Shown piece by piece: positions 1-9,157 of a DNA stretch of 64,000 nt. Made by a program: the position numbers and the translations under genes. Location of the stretch: NCBI RefSeq assembly GCF_021538615.1, contig NZ_JAJHIZ010000003.1, positions 2,914,001-2,978,000 on the forward strand, read 5' to 3'. Under the pieces are notes generated by a model. The model was not told the origin of the DNA. It made no database searches and saw only the letters and a list, made by a program, of their open reading frames with translations. This DNA comes from Niabella agricola (GTDB taxonomy: Bacteria > Bacteroidota > Bacteroidia > Chitinophagales > Chitinophagaceae). Every line of letters starts with the position of its first letter. Position 1 is the first letter of the stretch.

Positions 1-337
1 TGGTATATGAAAGCAACCCCTTGCTTGGATCAGCGATTTTGACTTTTTTTCTTCTGATTTCGGTCAACACAACAAAATGATGTTGATCCCAATGTAGGAT
101 AGCTGGCAATGCTGCCTCTGTCAATTGTTTCAAGGATAGTTTAGCCCCCCTTGTTCTAAAACCAATTTTTTCAGCTGTATCGCTAATCCCTAATAAGGAA
201 ACACCCGCTTTGCTAAAGCCAGCCATCTGACGCAATGTATCAGCGTTATAATGTTTTCCATAAAACTTAGCAACTATCCGCAGACAGGTTGGTCCGCAAT
301 CCATGGCATTAAGCTGTTTATAGAAGGCAACCTTCAC
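1..337 (-). CDS. C39 peptidase-type ABC peptide exporter, N-terminal part (runs off window)
   Basis: The visible 112 residues form a C39 cysteine-peptidase domain, as found at the N terminus of peptidase-containing ABC transporters that cut double-glycine leaders and export the cargo. The catalytic Cys14 sits in a DCGPTCL motif, His87 in HHFVVL and the supporting Asp103 in ADPS. I chose the GTG at 335-337, because the downstream ATG (302-304) would remove residues just before the catalytic Cys. The transmembrane and ATPase parts lie left of the window, so that half is inferred from the family. It follows two co-directional genes and probably processes the GG-leader peptide at 2878-3138. A stand-alone C39 protein is possible but less likely. 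Confidence 0.85.
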   Translation of the reverse strand, partial: MKVAFYKQLNAMDCGPTCLRIVAKFYGKHYNADTLRQMAGFSKAGVSLLGISDTAEKIGFRTRGAKLSLKQLTEAALPAILHWDQHHFVVLTEIRRKKVKIADPSKGLLSYT

Positions 338-352
338 TTTTGAGATAGTTTT

Positions 353-685
353 TTATTGGTTTTCACACAATTTGAACACAGTGATTTCAGAAAAACAAAG
401 TTCTCCGCCGCTCTCAATTTTGGCGATATCTTCTCGAGACAGAATATGACCATTTCGTATAAAAAGAGCATCGACCATTTTTCCGTCTTCAGCGTAATAG
501 TACGTATTACGCATCCGATCGAATTTTATAGGGAATCCCAGTTCTTTCATTTCTTGTATTACTCCGGCCATGGCGCTTTTGCATAAATTATTTTTACTAG
601 CGAAGCTCTCCAAATCTCCAGTTGCTTTCTTTTTAATCATGTGATCTATAAATCTGATGCGATTTATATGTTTTAGAATAGCCAT
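353..685 (-). CDS. Small putative HTH DNA-binding protein
   Basis: A 110-residue basic protein. The N-terminal half (about residues 1-60) reads like a winged helix-turn-helix of the HTH_11/WYL-regulator sort (helix starting RIRFIDHMI, then SFASKNNLCKSAMAGVIQEMKELGF), followed by a short beta-rich stretch with NTYYYAEDG. It has no ligand-binding domain. It lies 7 bp after the VKOR fusion gene and 15 bp before the exporter gene on the same strand, so it is probably co-transcribed and may regulate the peptide locus. The DNA-binding assignment rests on pattern only. Small proteins of this look are common beside GG-peptide export genes in Bacteroidetes. Confidence 0.6.
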   Translation of the reverse strand: MAILKHINRIRFIDHMIKKKATGDLESFASKNNLCKSAMAGVIQEMKELGFPIKFDRMRNTYYYAEDGKMVDALFIRNGHILSREDIAKIESGGELCFSEITVFKLCENQ

Positions 686-692
686 AGGTTTT

Positions 693-2393
693 TTATTTAG
701 ACAAGAAATATTTTAACTCGTTAATTGTGTACGCTTCAGGTAATTGGTACCACTTCGCATTGACATCATCCCTTGTTGACGGACGCAGTATGAAAATTGT
801 TGGTGTATATTGAATTCCCGTGTTGTTGCACCATTCGTTCATGGCTTCTATTTGCTCAGTCTGTCGAGCTGGCGCACCATTTCCTTCATTTAAGGCCGGA
901 ATTGGGTATTTTGCAGCAAACTTTTGATAGTCTTTTTCCTTGGCTAAATACCAGTCATCTAATGCCTGCTTTGTTAGAGCCTCGTCCCCTTTTTCTGCGA
1001 TGGCTAGTAAATGTTTGGTGGGGGGAGCTTTAATATCAGTTTCGTTGTTAGTGGCTGTAAAAATAATCTGGACGTGTATGTCTTCATTTTCACGCAGAAG
1101 TTCATCCAGAGTTAAATGTGCGGCAGCACAGGGACTACAATAGGGGTTGCATACTTTTATAATCCTAAATTGTGCGTCCCGCTTGCCAATAATTATGCCT
1201 AAGCCTTCTGTTGATGTTGCCAGCTGTTTTTGTTTTTCCAACACAGCTTCAAATACTTCTGGATTCAGTTTAAGGCGGTGCAATTCATTTTTATATTTTC
1301 TACCTTCTTTGGCTTTTTCTAGAGCAGAAACAGCTATTGTTACCGCAAATAAAGGTATAATAAAACCTGCAATTAACGGTAATATCCATTGTACACTTAG
1401 AGCCACCGCAGGGGATATCAAATACCATCCTCCTGTCAAAGCTGTAATAAATTGTAATGCAAGTATGGTTTGCACACTTAGGCATAAAGGGCACCATTGT
1501 TTCGCTACACGCCACTGATAATACACAGAGAAAAATATATAAGGAAGCGTTACCATATTTATCCAGCTTACCATAAATAGTGCTGTAGGATGCGTAACCC
1601 CAATTACAAGTAATAAGAAGAGCTGGCCTATGAAGTATGAAAATCCAATAACACTCCAACTCACTCCCAAAATTTTGGAGGCCTTCGATTGTAAAATAGC
1701 ATTACAGTTTATCTTTTTGCCTCCACTGCAAATCTGCTGGAGCCCAGAATTATGCCTGTCTAAGTCGTAATAAAGCAGCAGCACTCCAATGGTTGATCCT
1801 GTTAAGGTAAGGAGTGTAAAAACCGTGGGCAATAGGGCACTTAAACCCGCTTGCATGATAGCGGTAATGCAAGCTACCAACGAAATAGTTGGAATGCAAA
1901 GAACTGCAAGTTGTTTCATTAATTTATTTTGCCGTTCTTTGTTTAACTTTTTTTCATAGTCCTTTTCTTTTATAGGCTCTTCGATATTGGTTTCAACCAT
2001 CAGTACTTTCCCTATGTATTTTTGTTGAAATTCAATTAAAGGCAGTACTGCCCACTTCTGTTTTTCAGGGTCATAATAATAAACGTTGTCACCTTCAATA
2101 TTTCTTACAACACTGAAAAAAGCTATTTTTTGTTTCGCACCCTTTAAAGCGACTACAAAAGGAACCGGTACTTTTGACAACTGCTCTCCCGGTAAGCTGA
2201 TTGCCAGGTTATCGACCCCATATCGATTTAACACGTCACTTATACTAAGTAGGCTTTGATAGTTGGGATGTTCTAGTATTTCCCGAGTAAGGGTTGTATT
2301 CGTAATTTTCAAGCCAAGCTCCTGCGCTAATAGGCAGGCGGCTTCGGGCACATTGGTTTGTGGCTCCAGCAGGTTTTTTAGCAGATGAAACAT
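693..2393 (-). CDS. C39-like / vitamin K epoxide reductase / thioredoxin fusion protein
   Basis: A 566-residue membrane protein with three parts. Residues 1-135 resemble a C39 peptidase fold with Cys20 and Asp109, but the usual catalytic His motif is replaced (KIAFFSVV), so it is probably a non-catalytic leader-binding domain. Residues about 160-355 are a VKOR domain with several membrane helices, the loop pair Cys222/Cys230 and the active-site motif CPLC (301-304). Residues about 395-566 are a DsbA-like thioredoxin domain with CSPC (419-422). VKOR passes electrons from the thioredoxin partner to quinone, so the protein should oxidise cysteines in exported substrates. The adjacent six-cysteine GG peptide is the obvious candidate. 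It is the first gene of a minus-strand operon with the HTH and exporter genes. Confidence 0.88.
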   Translation of the reverse strand: MFHLLKNLLEPQTNVPEAACLLAQELGLKITNTTLTREILEHPNYQSLLSISDVLNRYGVDNLAISLPGEQLSKVPVPFVVALKGAKQKIAFFSVVRNIEGDNVYYYDPEKQKWAVLPLIEFQQKYIGKVLMVETNIEEPIKEKDYEKKLNKERQNKLMKQLAVLCIPTISLVACITAIMQAGLSALLPTVFTLLTLTGSTIGVLLLYYDLDRHNSGLQQICSGGKKINCNAILQSKASKILGVSWSVIGFSYFIGQLFLLLVIGVTHPTALFMVSWINMVTLPYIFFSVYYQWRVAKQWCPLCLSVQTILALQFITALTGGWYLISPAVALSVQWILPLIAGFIIPLFAVTIAVSALEKAKEGRKYKNELHRLKLNPEVFEAVLEKQKQLATSTEGLGIIIGKRDAQFRIIKVCNPYCSPCAAAHLTLDELLRENEDIHVQIIFTATNNETDIKAPPTKHLLAIAEKGDEALTKQALDDWYLAKEKDYQKFAAKYPIPALNEGNGAPARQTEQIEAMNEWCNNTGIQYTPTIFILRPSTRDDVNAKWYQLPEAYTINELKYFLSK

Positions 2394-2877
2394 TGGATAG
2401 GTTATGTTTTAGATATTGGTGATATTTTCCTAAGCAAATAATCATAAAGGTTATTTCATTTCCGTAGTTTAAAGTAAGGACTACCTACCAAATTTATAAA
2501 ATTTCTTTTAAATGATAGCACAGACACCGTTTTTTAGGTTAACGTGGTGTCTTTGGGTTTTTAGGGGAATTAATTTGATTAACATTAAATGGTGTAACAG
2601 TGGTTAGCAGTTACCTTATACCCTGCATATTTCGTTTATGCAGTTTCCAGATATTAGAAAGCAATTTTAGATTGAGGGGAGGTCAGGATAAATGTGTATG
2701 ATAGTAGCAATTTTGGCCATAAAGTATTGGGCGGTTGCGGATAATACAATGGCAGAATGCTAAAATGTTACAGATTTTAAAGGAGAAATAATATTTTTTC
2801 GTTCTAAATATAATAGATTAGGGGGTTAGAACTTTGTATTGTTAAATCATTTTTTCTAATTTTAAAATGTAAAAACA
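2394..2877. promoter_or_regulatory. 484-bp AT-rich intergenic region between divergent operons
   Basis: This stretch separates the exporter/VKOR operon (minus) from the peptide/glycosyltransferase operon (plus) and must carry both promoters. A candidate plus-strand Bacteroidetes promoter is TTTG at 2833-2836 and TAATTTTA at 2857-2864, 20 bp apart. It would leave only a very short leader before the ATG at 2878, so it is weak. A 23-codon ORF (2692-2763) is present but has no support. I see no other structured element. Confidence 0.4.
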
Positions 2878-3138
2878 ATGAAAAAGTTAAAACTCAAGGT
2901 GCTTGAATTGGGAGCTACCGAAATCTTAACAAGAGAGCAAATGAAAAAGGTAATGGGTGGAGAACAACGTTATGAATGCCATTGTGTAGGAGGCGCTAAC
3001 AGCGGCTCCGCATGGCAATACCAGGGTTCATCTACTCCAGAGCAGAGCACTATTGATAGTTCCACTTCTGCGGCTTGCGCTGGAGCAACTTCTGAATGTG
3101 GTTGGGTAACATGTGGAAATCCCGAGGTTACTTGTTAA
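2878..3138 (+). CDS. Double-glycine leader precursor peptide with six-cysteine core
   Basis: An 86-residue peptide. Residues 1-28 form a leader ending EQMKKVMGG, the typical Bacteroidetes GG natural-product leader (lysine-rich start, L-x-R-E-Q-M-K-x-V-x-GG). Cleavage after Gly28 would free a 58-residue core. The core has Cys residues in ECHC, then a Cys-free Ser/Thr/Gly-rich stretch of about 30 residues, then four Cys near the C terminus, the last being the final residue. Six Cys would allow three disulfides, matching the nearby VKOR/thioredoxin genes; the Ser/Thr stretch offers O-glycosylation sites. The product is probably an exported bacteriocin-like or signalling peptide; activity is unknown. 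It is the first gene of a co-directional run to 10268. Confidence 0.85.
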   Translation: MKKLKLKVLELGATEILTREQMKKVMGGEQRYECHCVGGANSGSAWQYQGSSTPEQSTIDSSTSAACAGATSECGWVTCGNPEVTC

Positions 3139-3237
3139 AAAAGCATGCGAATCTGGTGTTGGAAACATCATGAAGAACTATGCTAATTATTGATATTTTG
3201 AATAACTGTTTATTTTTATTAACCAGTGGTATATTTT

Positions 3238-4782
3238 ATGATAAACTCCGCCCTAGATTCGCATCTTTTCAAACTAAATTCAGCAAAAAATATTTTTCTT
3301 ACAGTTTTAAGTATCCTATACTTTTCTATAATCGGTAAAAGCCAAGTTGTTGTAAGTGGCTCCATTCTTAGCCCTGATAAACAAAGGATTTTTGTAGTTA
3401 CTCCTATCAGCGGTTTTTATACTATTCATATTGTTGATTCGTCATACGAATTGAGGGTAGATTCGAACGGCAACTTCGAAAGAAGTATTCCTCTTAAAGA
3501 ACCCTTTCAATTAGGCATAATAATTGGCTCCAATCGGATAGATTTTTTGGGTATCCCCGGGGACACAATTAATTTGAGGATCAATGTTCCGAAGCTTGAA
3601 GGCAATTCCAATATAGTAGATGCAGTCGAATTTAAAGGAAAGAATAATGCGGGACACACTCTATTTAGAACACACTGCTTTCCACCTATTGGGATGTATC
3701 AGGACTTTAGAAAATTCTTAGAAAATTCAAACTGGTATGGAGGACTAAGGAGGTTAACACTTTTCGACTCGTTATTGAATACTCAGACAAAAATGTTTGA
3801 TAACCTTTATTTAAAAGGAGAAGTCTCCAAACCGTATCACATTTTTGTTACGTCAATCATCAAGAACTATTTAGTCAGTGCAGTCGCTGGCCAAGTGAAG
3901 GAAAGCAGAAATTACTCACCTGAAGAAAAGATGGAATTTCTTGGAGCGTTCTATAGTAAGTATCAACTACCGTTCTCCGATCCTCTATTTCGAAACAGTT
4001 TCTTTTCCGGCTTTATTTCAGGTTGGCAATTAGATTATTTGCGAGCATTAAAAGAAGGAAATAATGGAACCGCATTGGATAGATATGTTACTATAAATGG
4101 GCATAAATATTTCTTGAATAGGAATCTGGCGTTGCATCAATATGCACCGAAACAACTAGCGGAAGGTCTTTGGGCATTGAGCTTAATTAGTTTGAAACGA
4201 TTATTCGGAGGTAGTTATAATCAAAGGGATGTTGATACATATAAAGCATATTATCCAAACAGTCCATTTAATAAATACCTACAACCTCCGGTTTTTGGAT
4301 TTTTCCCTTGGACAAAAGAAGATTCTCTGTCTAAAGTTAAAATCATTGCAATTGGTAATAAAGACAATATCGATAGTATTATTTCAAAGCACTTTAAAAA
4401 TGAAAATGTTCTGGTGGATCTTTGGGCAACATGGTGTGTGCCCTGCAAACAGGAGTTCCTACACAATCCTGAACTAGAGCAATATTTTAGGAATTACAAT
4501 ATTAAACGTTTATACATTTCTCTTGACCCAATGACGGATAAAAATGTGATGATTAATGATATCTACGCGTACCATTTATCTGGCACTCATGTAATGATGA
4601 CTTACGCGTTGCAAAAGGACATTATAAAAAGAATTTATAATGGAGCAGAAAACAATCGAACTATTCCACGATATTTTTTTATTGATAGCACAGGACGAAT
4701 CGTAGATACAAATCTTGTTCGGCCTAGCCAACAGAAACATTTCTCGAAAAAAATTGGTCACTATTTATACGGAACGCGGTAA
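3238..4782 (+). CDS. Secreted TlpA-like thioredoxin-domain protein
   Basis: About 514 residues. I prefer the ATG at 3238 over the upstream in-frame GTG at 3226, because it gives an N terminus followed by a hydrophobic export segment (FLTVLSILYFSII). The middle (about residues 40-350) is unassigned and may include a DUF4369-like beta domain. The C-terminal 140 residues are a TlpA/ResA-type thioredoxin: VDLWATWC with CVPC at about 399-402 and a cis-Pro region TIPRYFFID. Such periplasmic proteins reduce or isomerise disulfides. Lying 99 bp after the six-cysteine peptide, it may edit its disulfides opposite the oxidising VKOR fusion; this pairing is an inference. Confidence 0.82.
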   Translation: MINSALDSHLFKLNSAKNIFLTVLSILYFSIIGKSQVVVSGSILSPDKQRIFVVTPISGFYTIHIVDSSYELRVDSNGNFERSIPLKEPFQLGIIIGSNRIDFLGIPGDTINLRINVPKLEGNSNIVDAVEFKGKNNAGHTLFRTHCFPPIGMYQDFRKFLENSNWYGGLRRLTLFDSLLNTQTKMFDNLYLKGEVSKPYHIFVTSIIKNYLVSAVAGQVKESRNYSPEEKMEFLGAFYSKYQLPFSDPLFRNSFFSGFISGWQLDYLRALKEGNNGTALDRYVTINGHKYFLNRNLALHQYAPKQLAEGLWALSLISLKRLFGGSYNQRDVDTYKAYYPNSPFNKYLQPPVFGFFPWTKEDSLSKVKIIAIGNKDNIDSIISKHFKNENVLVDLWATWCVPCKQEFLHNPELEQYFRNYNIKRLYISLDPMTDKNVMINDIYAYHLSGTHVMMTYALQKDIIKRIYNGAENNRTIPRYFFIDSTGRIVDTNLVRPSQQKHFSKKIGHYLYGTR

Positions 4783-4878
4783 CTGTTATTGGTTTCTTTC
4801 TGATGTATATTAAAGACACTTGGAAAGTGATTGTAAATATGTATTGCGCCCGCCCTTCACTTTAACCTATTTTGCCAT

Positions 4879-6435
4879 ATGACTATTTGCCAGACACTTT
4901 GGGTAAATGACAAAAACCTCCTAAAAGATAGCTTTGGCTGGCTTAGCCCACAACATCACATTATGGGATGGGCCCTAAGTTGTTTGAAATTAACGAGTAA
5001 TTACTCAACTGTAAATCTCTATACAGATGCTTCTGGGGTCGAACTTTTTAAAGACGAGCTTAACCTTCCCTATTCAAGTATTTTGAACGAGTACTCAAAG
5101 CTGGATGTGCAAACAGATCTCTGGGCTATTCCAAAGTTATTAACTTACGCAAAACAAGACGAAGCTTTTCTACATGTAGATGGTGATGTTTTTGTTTGGC
5201 ATCCGTTTGAAGAAAAGTTGTTATCGGCTAATTTGATTGCACAGAATTTAGAAAAGGGAACCGGGCATTACTATCAGGTTTTTGCCCCTTTGGTAGAAAA
5301 GCTAAAATATATGCCCCAATGGCTTAAATCAAATTTGTATTCTACAAACCTCAGAGCTTACAATGCTGGTATTCTGGGTGGGAGCGACAACGCATTCTTC
5401 AAGACATATGTTGCAACGGCAATGAAGTTTATTGAAAAAAACAAATCTGTTGAATTGAATACCAACTTCAACATACTTTATGAACAACTACTTTTCTATT
5501 CATTAGCTAAACAAAATAAAAAACAAGTTAGCTGTTTATTAGATAAAATATTTGGCGATAACGGATATACTAGGTCCGAGGTCGCATTTTTTCCCAATGC
5601 AAATAAATTACGTTACCTGCATTTAATCGGTGCTTACAAACGTGATAAGGAGATCTGCGATTGGGTAGCTCGGCATCTCTTTCACGAAAATCCTGAATTA
5701 TATTTGCGCATCATTGCCCTATTTAAAGAAAAGCATTATTTCTACACATCTAAAATACGGGAGGCTCATTCATTACAAGTCCCTAATAACAAAACAGCTT
5801 TCTCTTTCACTAGAACAGAACGTTTATTGAAACGACTTGATTCTGAGATCAGTTTTAAATCATTAGTTCAGTTAAAAAGTTATGTAAGTCAAAGTGAAAA
5901 TTTAGTGATAAAAGCTCTTTTTGCCTACGAACAAAAAATTAAACAGCTCTGTACAAAATTTAAAAAGAAGGATGCAGCCATATTAAAACAACTGGAAATG
6001 GATTCAATTTCATCGCTTGCTTTTTTGTCGGCAAGCGATGAAGTTCAGCAAGCAACAGTTTTCAAAAGAAATCCGTATTTGGAAGTTGTTTATTCTGCTA
6101 ATGATTGGACAACTCTACAGATAGCGGAGAAGGGCTACATTGGTTTAAAAACATCTAACAAAAAAGATATAGTTATAGGAATTTTACCAGAGATGTTTTT
6201 CAGTGGCTTTCGAGAGGTGGCGCTGGATGATATCAGTGTTAATTTAATAATACTTGCCGAGCAAGAGATTTCCTATAGTCAGTTAACTACATCGGCGAAA
6301 CATTATTTTCCCAAAAGTGGGGGGAAAAGTGAAGAGAAATCTTTTAATGAGTTAATGCTTTTAAAAATGGAATATCTGATTACTAATAAAATATTATTTG
6401 TCGTACAAACGTCAGGGGATGAAAGCAAAATATAA
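4879..6435 (+). CDS. Putative glycosyltransferase-like protein (DUF6734-like N-terminal half)
   Basis: A 518-residue protein without signal peptide. The N-terminal 270 residues have a GT-A look: a short opening strand (TICQTLWVN), LYTDASG, and a DxD-type acidic motif DGD (101-103) in the context HVDGDVFVWHPF, which in GT-A enzymes binds the metal and nucleotide sugar. This resembles Bacteroidetes proteins classed as DUF6734. The C-terminal half (about 280-518) is helical and unrecognised. It starts 96 bp after the TlpA-like gene on the same strand and precedes two more glycosyltransferases. It is very AT-rich. Substrate unknown. Confidence 0.6.
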   Translation: MTICQTLWVNDKNLLKDSFGWLSPQHHIMGWALSCLKLTSNYSTVNLYTDASGVELFKDELNLPYSSILNEYSKLDVQTDLWAIPKLLTYAKQDEAFLHVDGDVFVWHPFEEKLLSANLIAQNLEKGTGHYYQVFAPLVEKLKYMPQWLKSNLYSTNLRAYNAGILGGSDNAFFKTYVATAMKFIEKNKSVELNTNFNILYEQLLFYSLAKQNKKQVSCLLDKIFGDNGYTRSEVAFFPNANKLRYLHLIGAYKRDKEICDWVARHLFHENPELYLRIIALFKEKHYFYTSKIREAHSLQVPNNKTAFSFTRTERLLKRLDSEISFKSLVQLKSYVSQSENLVIKALFAYEQKIKQLCTKFKKKDAAILKQLEMDSISSLAFLSASDEVQQATVFKRNPYLEVVYSANDWTTLQIAEKGYIGLKTSNKKDIVIGILPEMFFSGFREVALDDISVNLIILAEQEISYSQLTTSAKHYFPKSGGKSEEKSFNELMLLKMEYLITNKILFVVQTSGDESKI

Positions 6436-6539
6436 CTGAGATTTTTTTGGTTTTTGATTTTGCTTCTTATAAAGTATTGGTCTGAGGGCTTCCATTAAAT
6501 TTAGGACGCAGGAAAAGACCAAAATCAGAATATAAAGGT

Positions 6540-8396
6540 ATGAATAATCTAGCAGGGATTTCGGTCATTATGCCTACTTATAACCAAGGTGCTTTTATAA
6601 AAAGGGCTATAACTAGCCTTTTTGCCCAGCATTTTAATAATTGGGAGCTGATTATAGTTAATGACGGATCTTCCGATTATACAGAAGATCTAGTACAGGA
6701 ATATATTCAAGAAGGCAGAATTCATTATTACAAGAATAGCGAAAATAAAGGATTAGGATTTTGTTTGAACTTAGGTATTCAGTACGCAAATTATGAATAT
6801 ATTAGTTACTTACCCTCCGATGATATTTATTATGCAGACCATCTCTCATCCTTATTTTCAACTTTGTCGGTAAGATCTGATGCGGTATTATGTTATTCTG
6901 GATTAACTTATAATAATAGCGATAATTATGCAACCGGCCTATCCGTAGAAAGAACTGTCGGACCTATAGAGGACAAGGGTTTGCAACTGGTTCAGGTAAT
7001 GCACAGAAAAACTGCCTTTAAATGGGTTGAACGAGATGTTTTTGTTACTGCTGATTTAAATAAAATGTTTTGGGAGCAACTAAAGCAGGTTGGGCAATTT
7101 GTTGGTTCGAAAAATATATCCTGTGAATGGGTCAGCCATCCACTGCAACGTCATAAAATCATTAGTAAAAAGTTTGGTGGGGGATTACCCTTTTATAAAG
7201 AATACTATGGTGTCAAAGAATCGCTTAGCTTTTACACTGATGGCGGAGAGTGCATTAATGAAGAAAAAAAATTAACTGAAAGGCAAAATATCAGGATTGC
7301 GCCAGGAAAGCTAAAGATCCTTATAGTTGGAGAACTAGGTTTCAATCCAGAAAGGTTGTCGGTGCTTGAAGAGCATGGCCACCGGCTTTTTGGAGTATGG
7401 ATTCCTAATCCAGATCTTCATAACTCAGTAGGACCGTTTTCCTTCGGAAATATAATTACTCTAAATGTAGAACATTTAAAAAAGCAAATTGAGGAAGTCA
7501 GGCCGGATATCATTTATGCCCTGTTAAATACACAGGCTGTAAGACTCGCACATTATGTGATGACGTCAAATCCGGACATCCCATTTGTTTGGCACTTTAA
7601 AGAAGGACCTTTTTTTTGCAGGAATGCAGGAATTTGGAAAGAATTGTTTGAGCTATACTATAATGCAGATGGCCGCATTTACATTAATGAAGAATGCAAA
7701 GATTGGTACGAGCAATTTATTGGAGATCAAAATCGTCCGTCGTACATTTTGGACGGAGATCTTCCTCCTAAAAAATGGTTTACTGATATTCGTTCTCCTT
7801 TGTTGTCCTCATCAGATGGTGAAACACACACTGTAATGGCAGGCCGGCCATATGGAATAACACCCTCTGATATGGCGGTTCTTGCTAGTCACAAAGTTCA
7901 CTTGCATCTATATGGGGAGTTTTACCAAAAAAAGTGGAAAGCGTGGGTGAACGAGAGCGAGCAAATGGCTAGTGGATATTTACATCTTCATTCCCATTGT
8001 AAACCGGAGAACTGGTCCAAGGAATTTTCCCAATATGATGCCGGCTGGCTGCATTGTTTTGAAAGCGAAAACCAAGGCGAATTAATCCGCTGCAGTTGGG
8101 ACGATTTAAATTACCCGGCACGAATGTCAACACTTGCTGTCGGCGGACTGCCAATGATTCAAAAAAATAACAATGGCCATAAGGTTTCTTCTCAGAGGCT
8201 GCTGGAAAAGCTACAGATTGGAGTGCTTTTTAGGTCTTTTGACGATTTGGGAGGTCAACTGAATGAAAAGGACACCCTTAATCAGTTAAAGGAAAATTGT
8301 TGGAGAAACAGGGAACGTTTTTCCTTTGATTACTACATAGATGATTTATTAACCTTTTTCGAAAATGTTATAGCCACTAAGAAACAAAATAATTAA
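6540..8396 (+). CDS. Two-domain glycosyltransferase: GT2-type plus GT-B-like domain
   Basis: A 618-residue cytoplasmic protein. Residues 4-240 are a GT2-type GT-A domain: SVIMPTYNQG, then VNDGSSDYT and the PSDD acidic motif. From about residue 258 a second Rossmann-like domain begins (KLKILIVGELGF), with HGHRLFGVW and VRPDIIYALLN, resembling the N-terminal half of GT4-type GT-B enzymes, continued to the C terminus by MAGRPYG and LHLYGEFY. A single chain could therefore add two sugars or use one domain for acceptor binding. It lies 104 bp after the preceding gene and 11 bp before the next. Acceptor unknown; the peptide at 2878 is the candidate from context. Confidence 0.8.
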   Translation: MNNLAGISVIMPTYNQGAFIKRAITSLFAQHFNNWELIIVNDGSSDYTEDLVQEYIQEGRIHYYKNSENKGLGFCLNLGIQYANYEYISYLPSDDIYYADHLSSLFSTLSVRSDAVLCYSGLTYNNSDNYATGLSVERTVGPIEDKGLQLVQVMHRKTAFKWVERDVFVTADLNKMFWEQLKQVGQFVGSKNISCEWVSHPLQRHKIISKKFGGGLPFYKEYYGVKESLSFYTDGGECINEEKKLTERQNIRIAPGKLKILIVGELGFNPERLSVLEEHGHRLFGVWIPNPDLHNSVGPFSFGNIITLNVEHLKKQIEEVRPDIIYALLNTQAVRLAHYVMTSNPDIPFVWHFKEGPFFCRNAGIWKELFELYYNADGRIYINEECKDWYEQFIGDQNRPSYILDGDLPPKKWFTDIRSPLLSSSDGETHTVMAGRPYGITPSDMAVLASHKVHLHLYGEFYQKKWKAWVNESEQMASGYLHLHSHCKPENWSKEFSQYDAGWLHCFESENQGELIRCSWDDLNYPARMSTLAVGGLPMIQKNNNGHKVSSQRLLEKLQIGVLFRSFDDLGGQLNEKDTLNQLKENCWRNRERFSFDYYIDDLLTFFENVIATKKQNN

Positions 8397-8407
8397 AAAT
8401 TTGCATT

Positions 8408-9157
8408 ATGGATGAAAACGCAAATAAGATTATCCGCGGTCTTTGGATCGGGTCACGCTTAAATCCCTTGGCACTTTTGTGTATAAACTCTTTTCTTTTT
8501 CACGGTCATGAATTTCATCTGTATACCTATGAGAAAATGGAGGTTCCTAAGGGAACAGTTCTAAAAGACGCTAATAAAATTATTAAAAAGGAAAGAATCT
8601 TTAAAGATAAATATAACAGTTATGCAACTTTTTCCGATTGGTTCCGGTATGAGCTTCTATACAAATATGGTGGCTGGTGGACTGATATGGATGTAGTTTG
8701 TATGAAATATTTTGACGCGGAGGAGGACTATGTTTTTGCAACGGAATTATGTGGCATTGATCAATGTGTAATCGCAATTTCCAATATTAAAGTCCCTCCA
8801 CGGTGCAAATTAATGAGTGACTGTCTCAGTATTATTTACAAAACGGAGGATTTGTCAACTGTCAATTGGTTTGCGATAGGGGCGGATATTCTTACAATAA
8901 AAATTAAAGAAAATGGTCTGGAAGACTTTATTTTAGACCCGAATGTGTTTATACCAGTTTCTGTTTCTTCCTCAGAAATATTATTTCAAAACGCATATGT
9001 AAGGTTTTCACACATGACTTATGCTGTTCATTTTTATAATAATAAATTGCGTGAGGCGGGCTTTGATTTATATAGGAAATTTCATCCACATTCATTATTT
9101 GAGCGATTGAAGAAGAAATACAAAGTGAGAATAACACACGATGAACAACAAGGTTAA
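8408..9157 (+). CDS. DxD glycosyltransferase, GT32/capsular-type
   Basis: A 249-residue protein that matches the glycosyltransferase sugar-binding DxD family (GT32-like, TcdA/TcdB-related fold). Key signs are WIGSRLNPL near the start, SDWFRYELLYKYGGWWTDMD with the DMD motif at residues 93-95, and a C-terminal region ending SHMTYAVHFY, where family members carry a His for the active site. It transfers a sugar from a nucleotide sugar in the cytoplasm. Its 3' end overlaps the glf gene by 17 bp, which supports translational coupling and suggests that it, or its neighbour, uses the glf product UDP-galactofuranose. Confidence 0.82.
   Translation: MDENANKIIRGLWIGSRLNPLALLCINSFLFHGHEFHLYTYEKMEVPKGTVLKDANKIIKKERIFKDKYNSYATFSDWFRYELLYKYGGWWTDMDVVCMKYFDAEEDYVFATELCGIDQCVIAISNIKVPPRCKLMSDCLSIIYKTEDLSTVNWFAIGADILTIKIKENGLEDFILDPNVFIPVSVSSSEILFQNAYVRFSHMTYAVHFYNNKLREAGFDLYRKFHPHSLFERLKKKYKVRITHDEQQG

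Noticed and set aside
2692..2763. 23-codon ORF upstream of the GG precursor, hydrophobic start
   Set aside because: No leader, no GG motif, no clear ribosome site; it is likely chance in an AT-rich promoter region.
2980..2997. Second Gly-Gly in the precursor (CVGG) as an alternative cleavage site
   Set aside because: It lies between cysteines after an excellent leader end (MKKVMGG) and lacks the upstream leader pattern.
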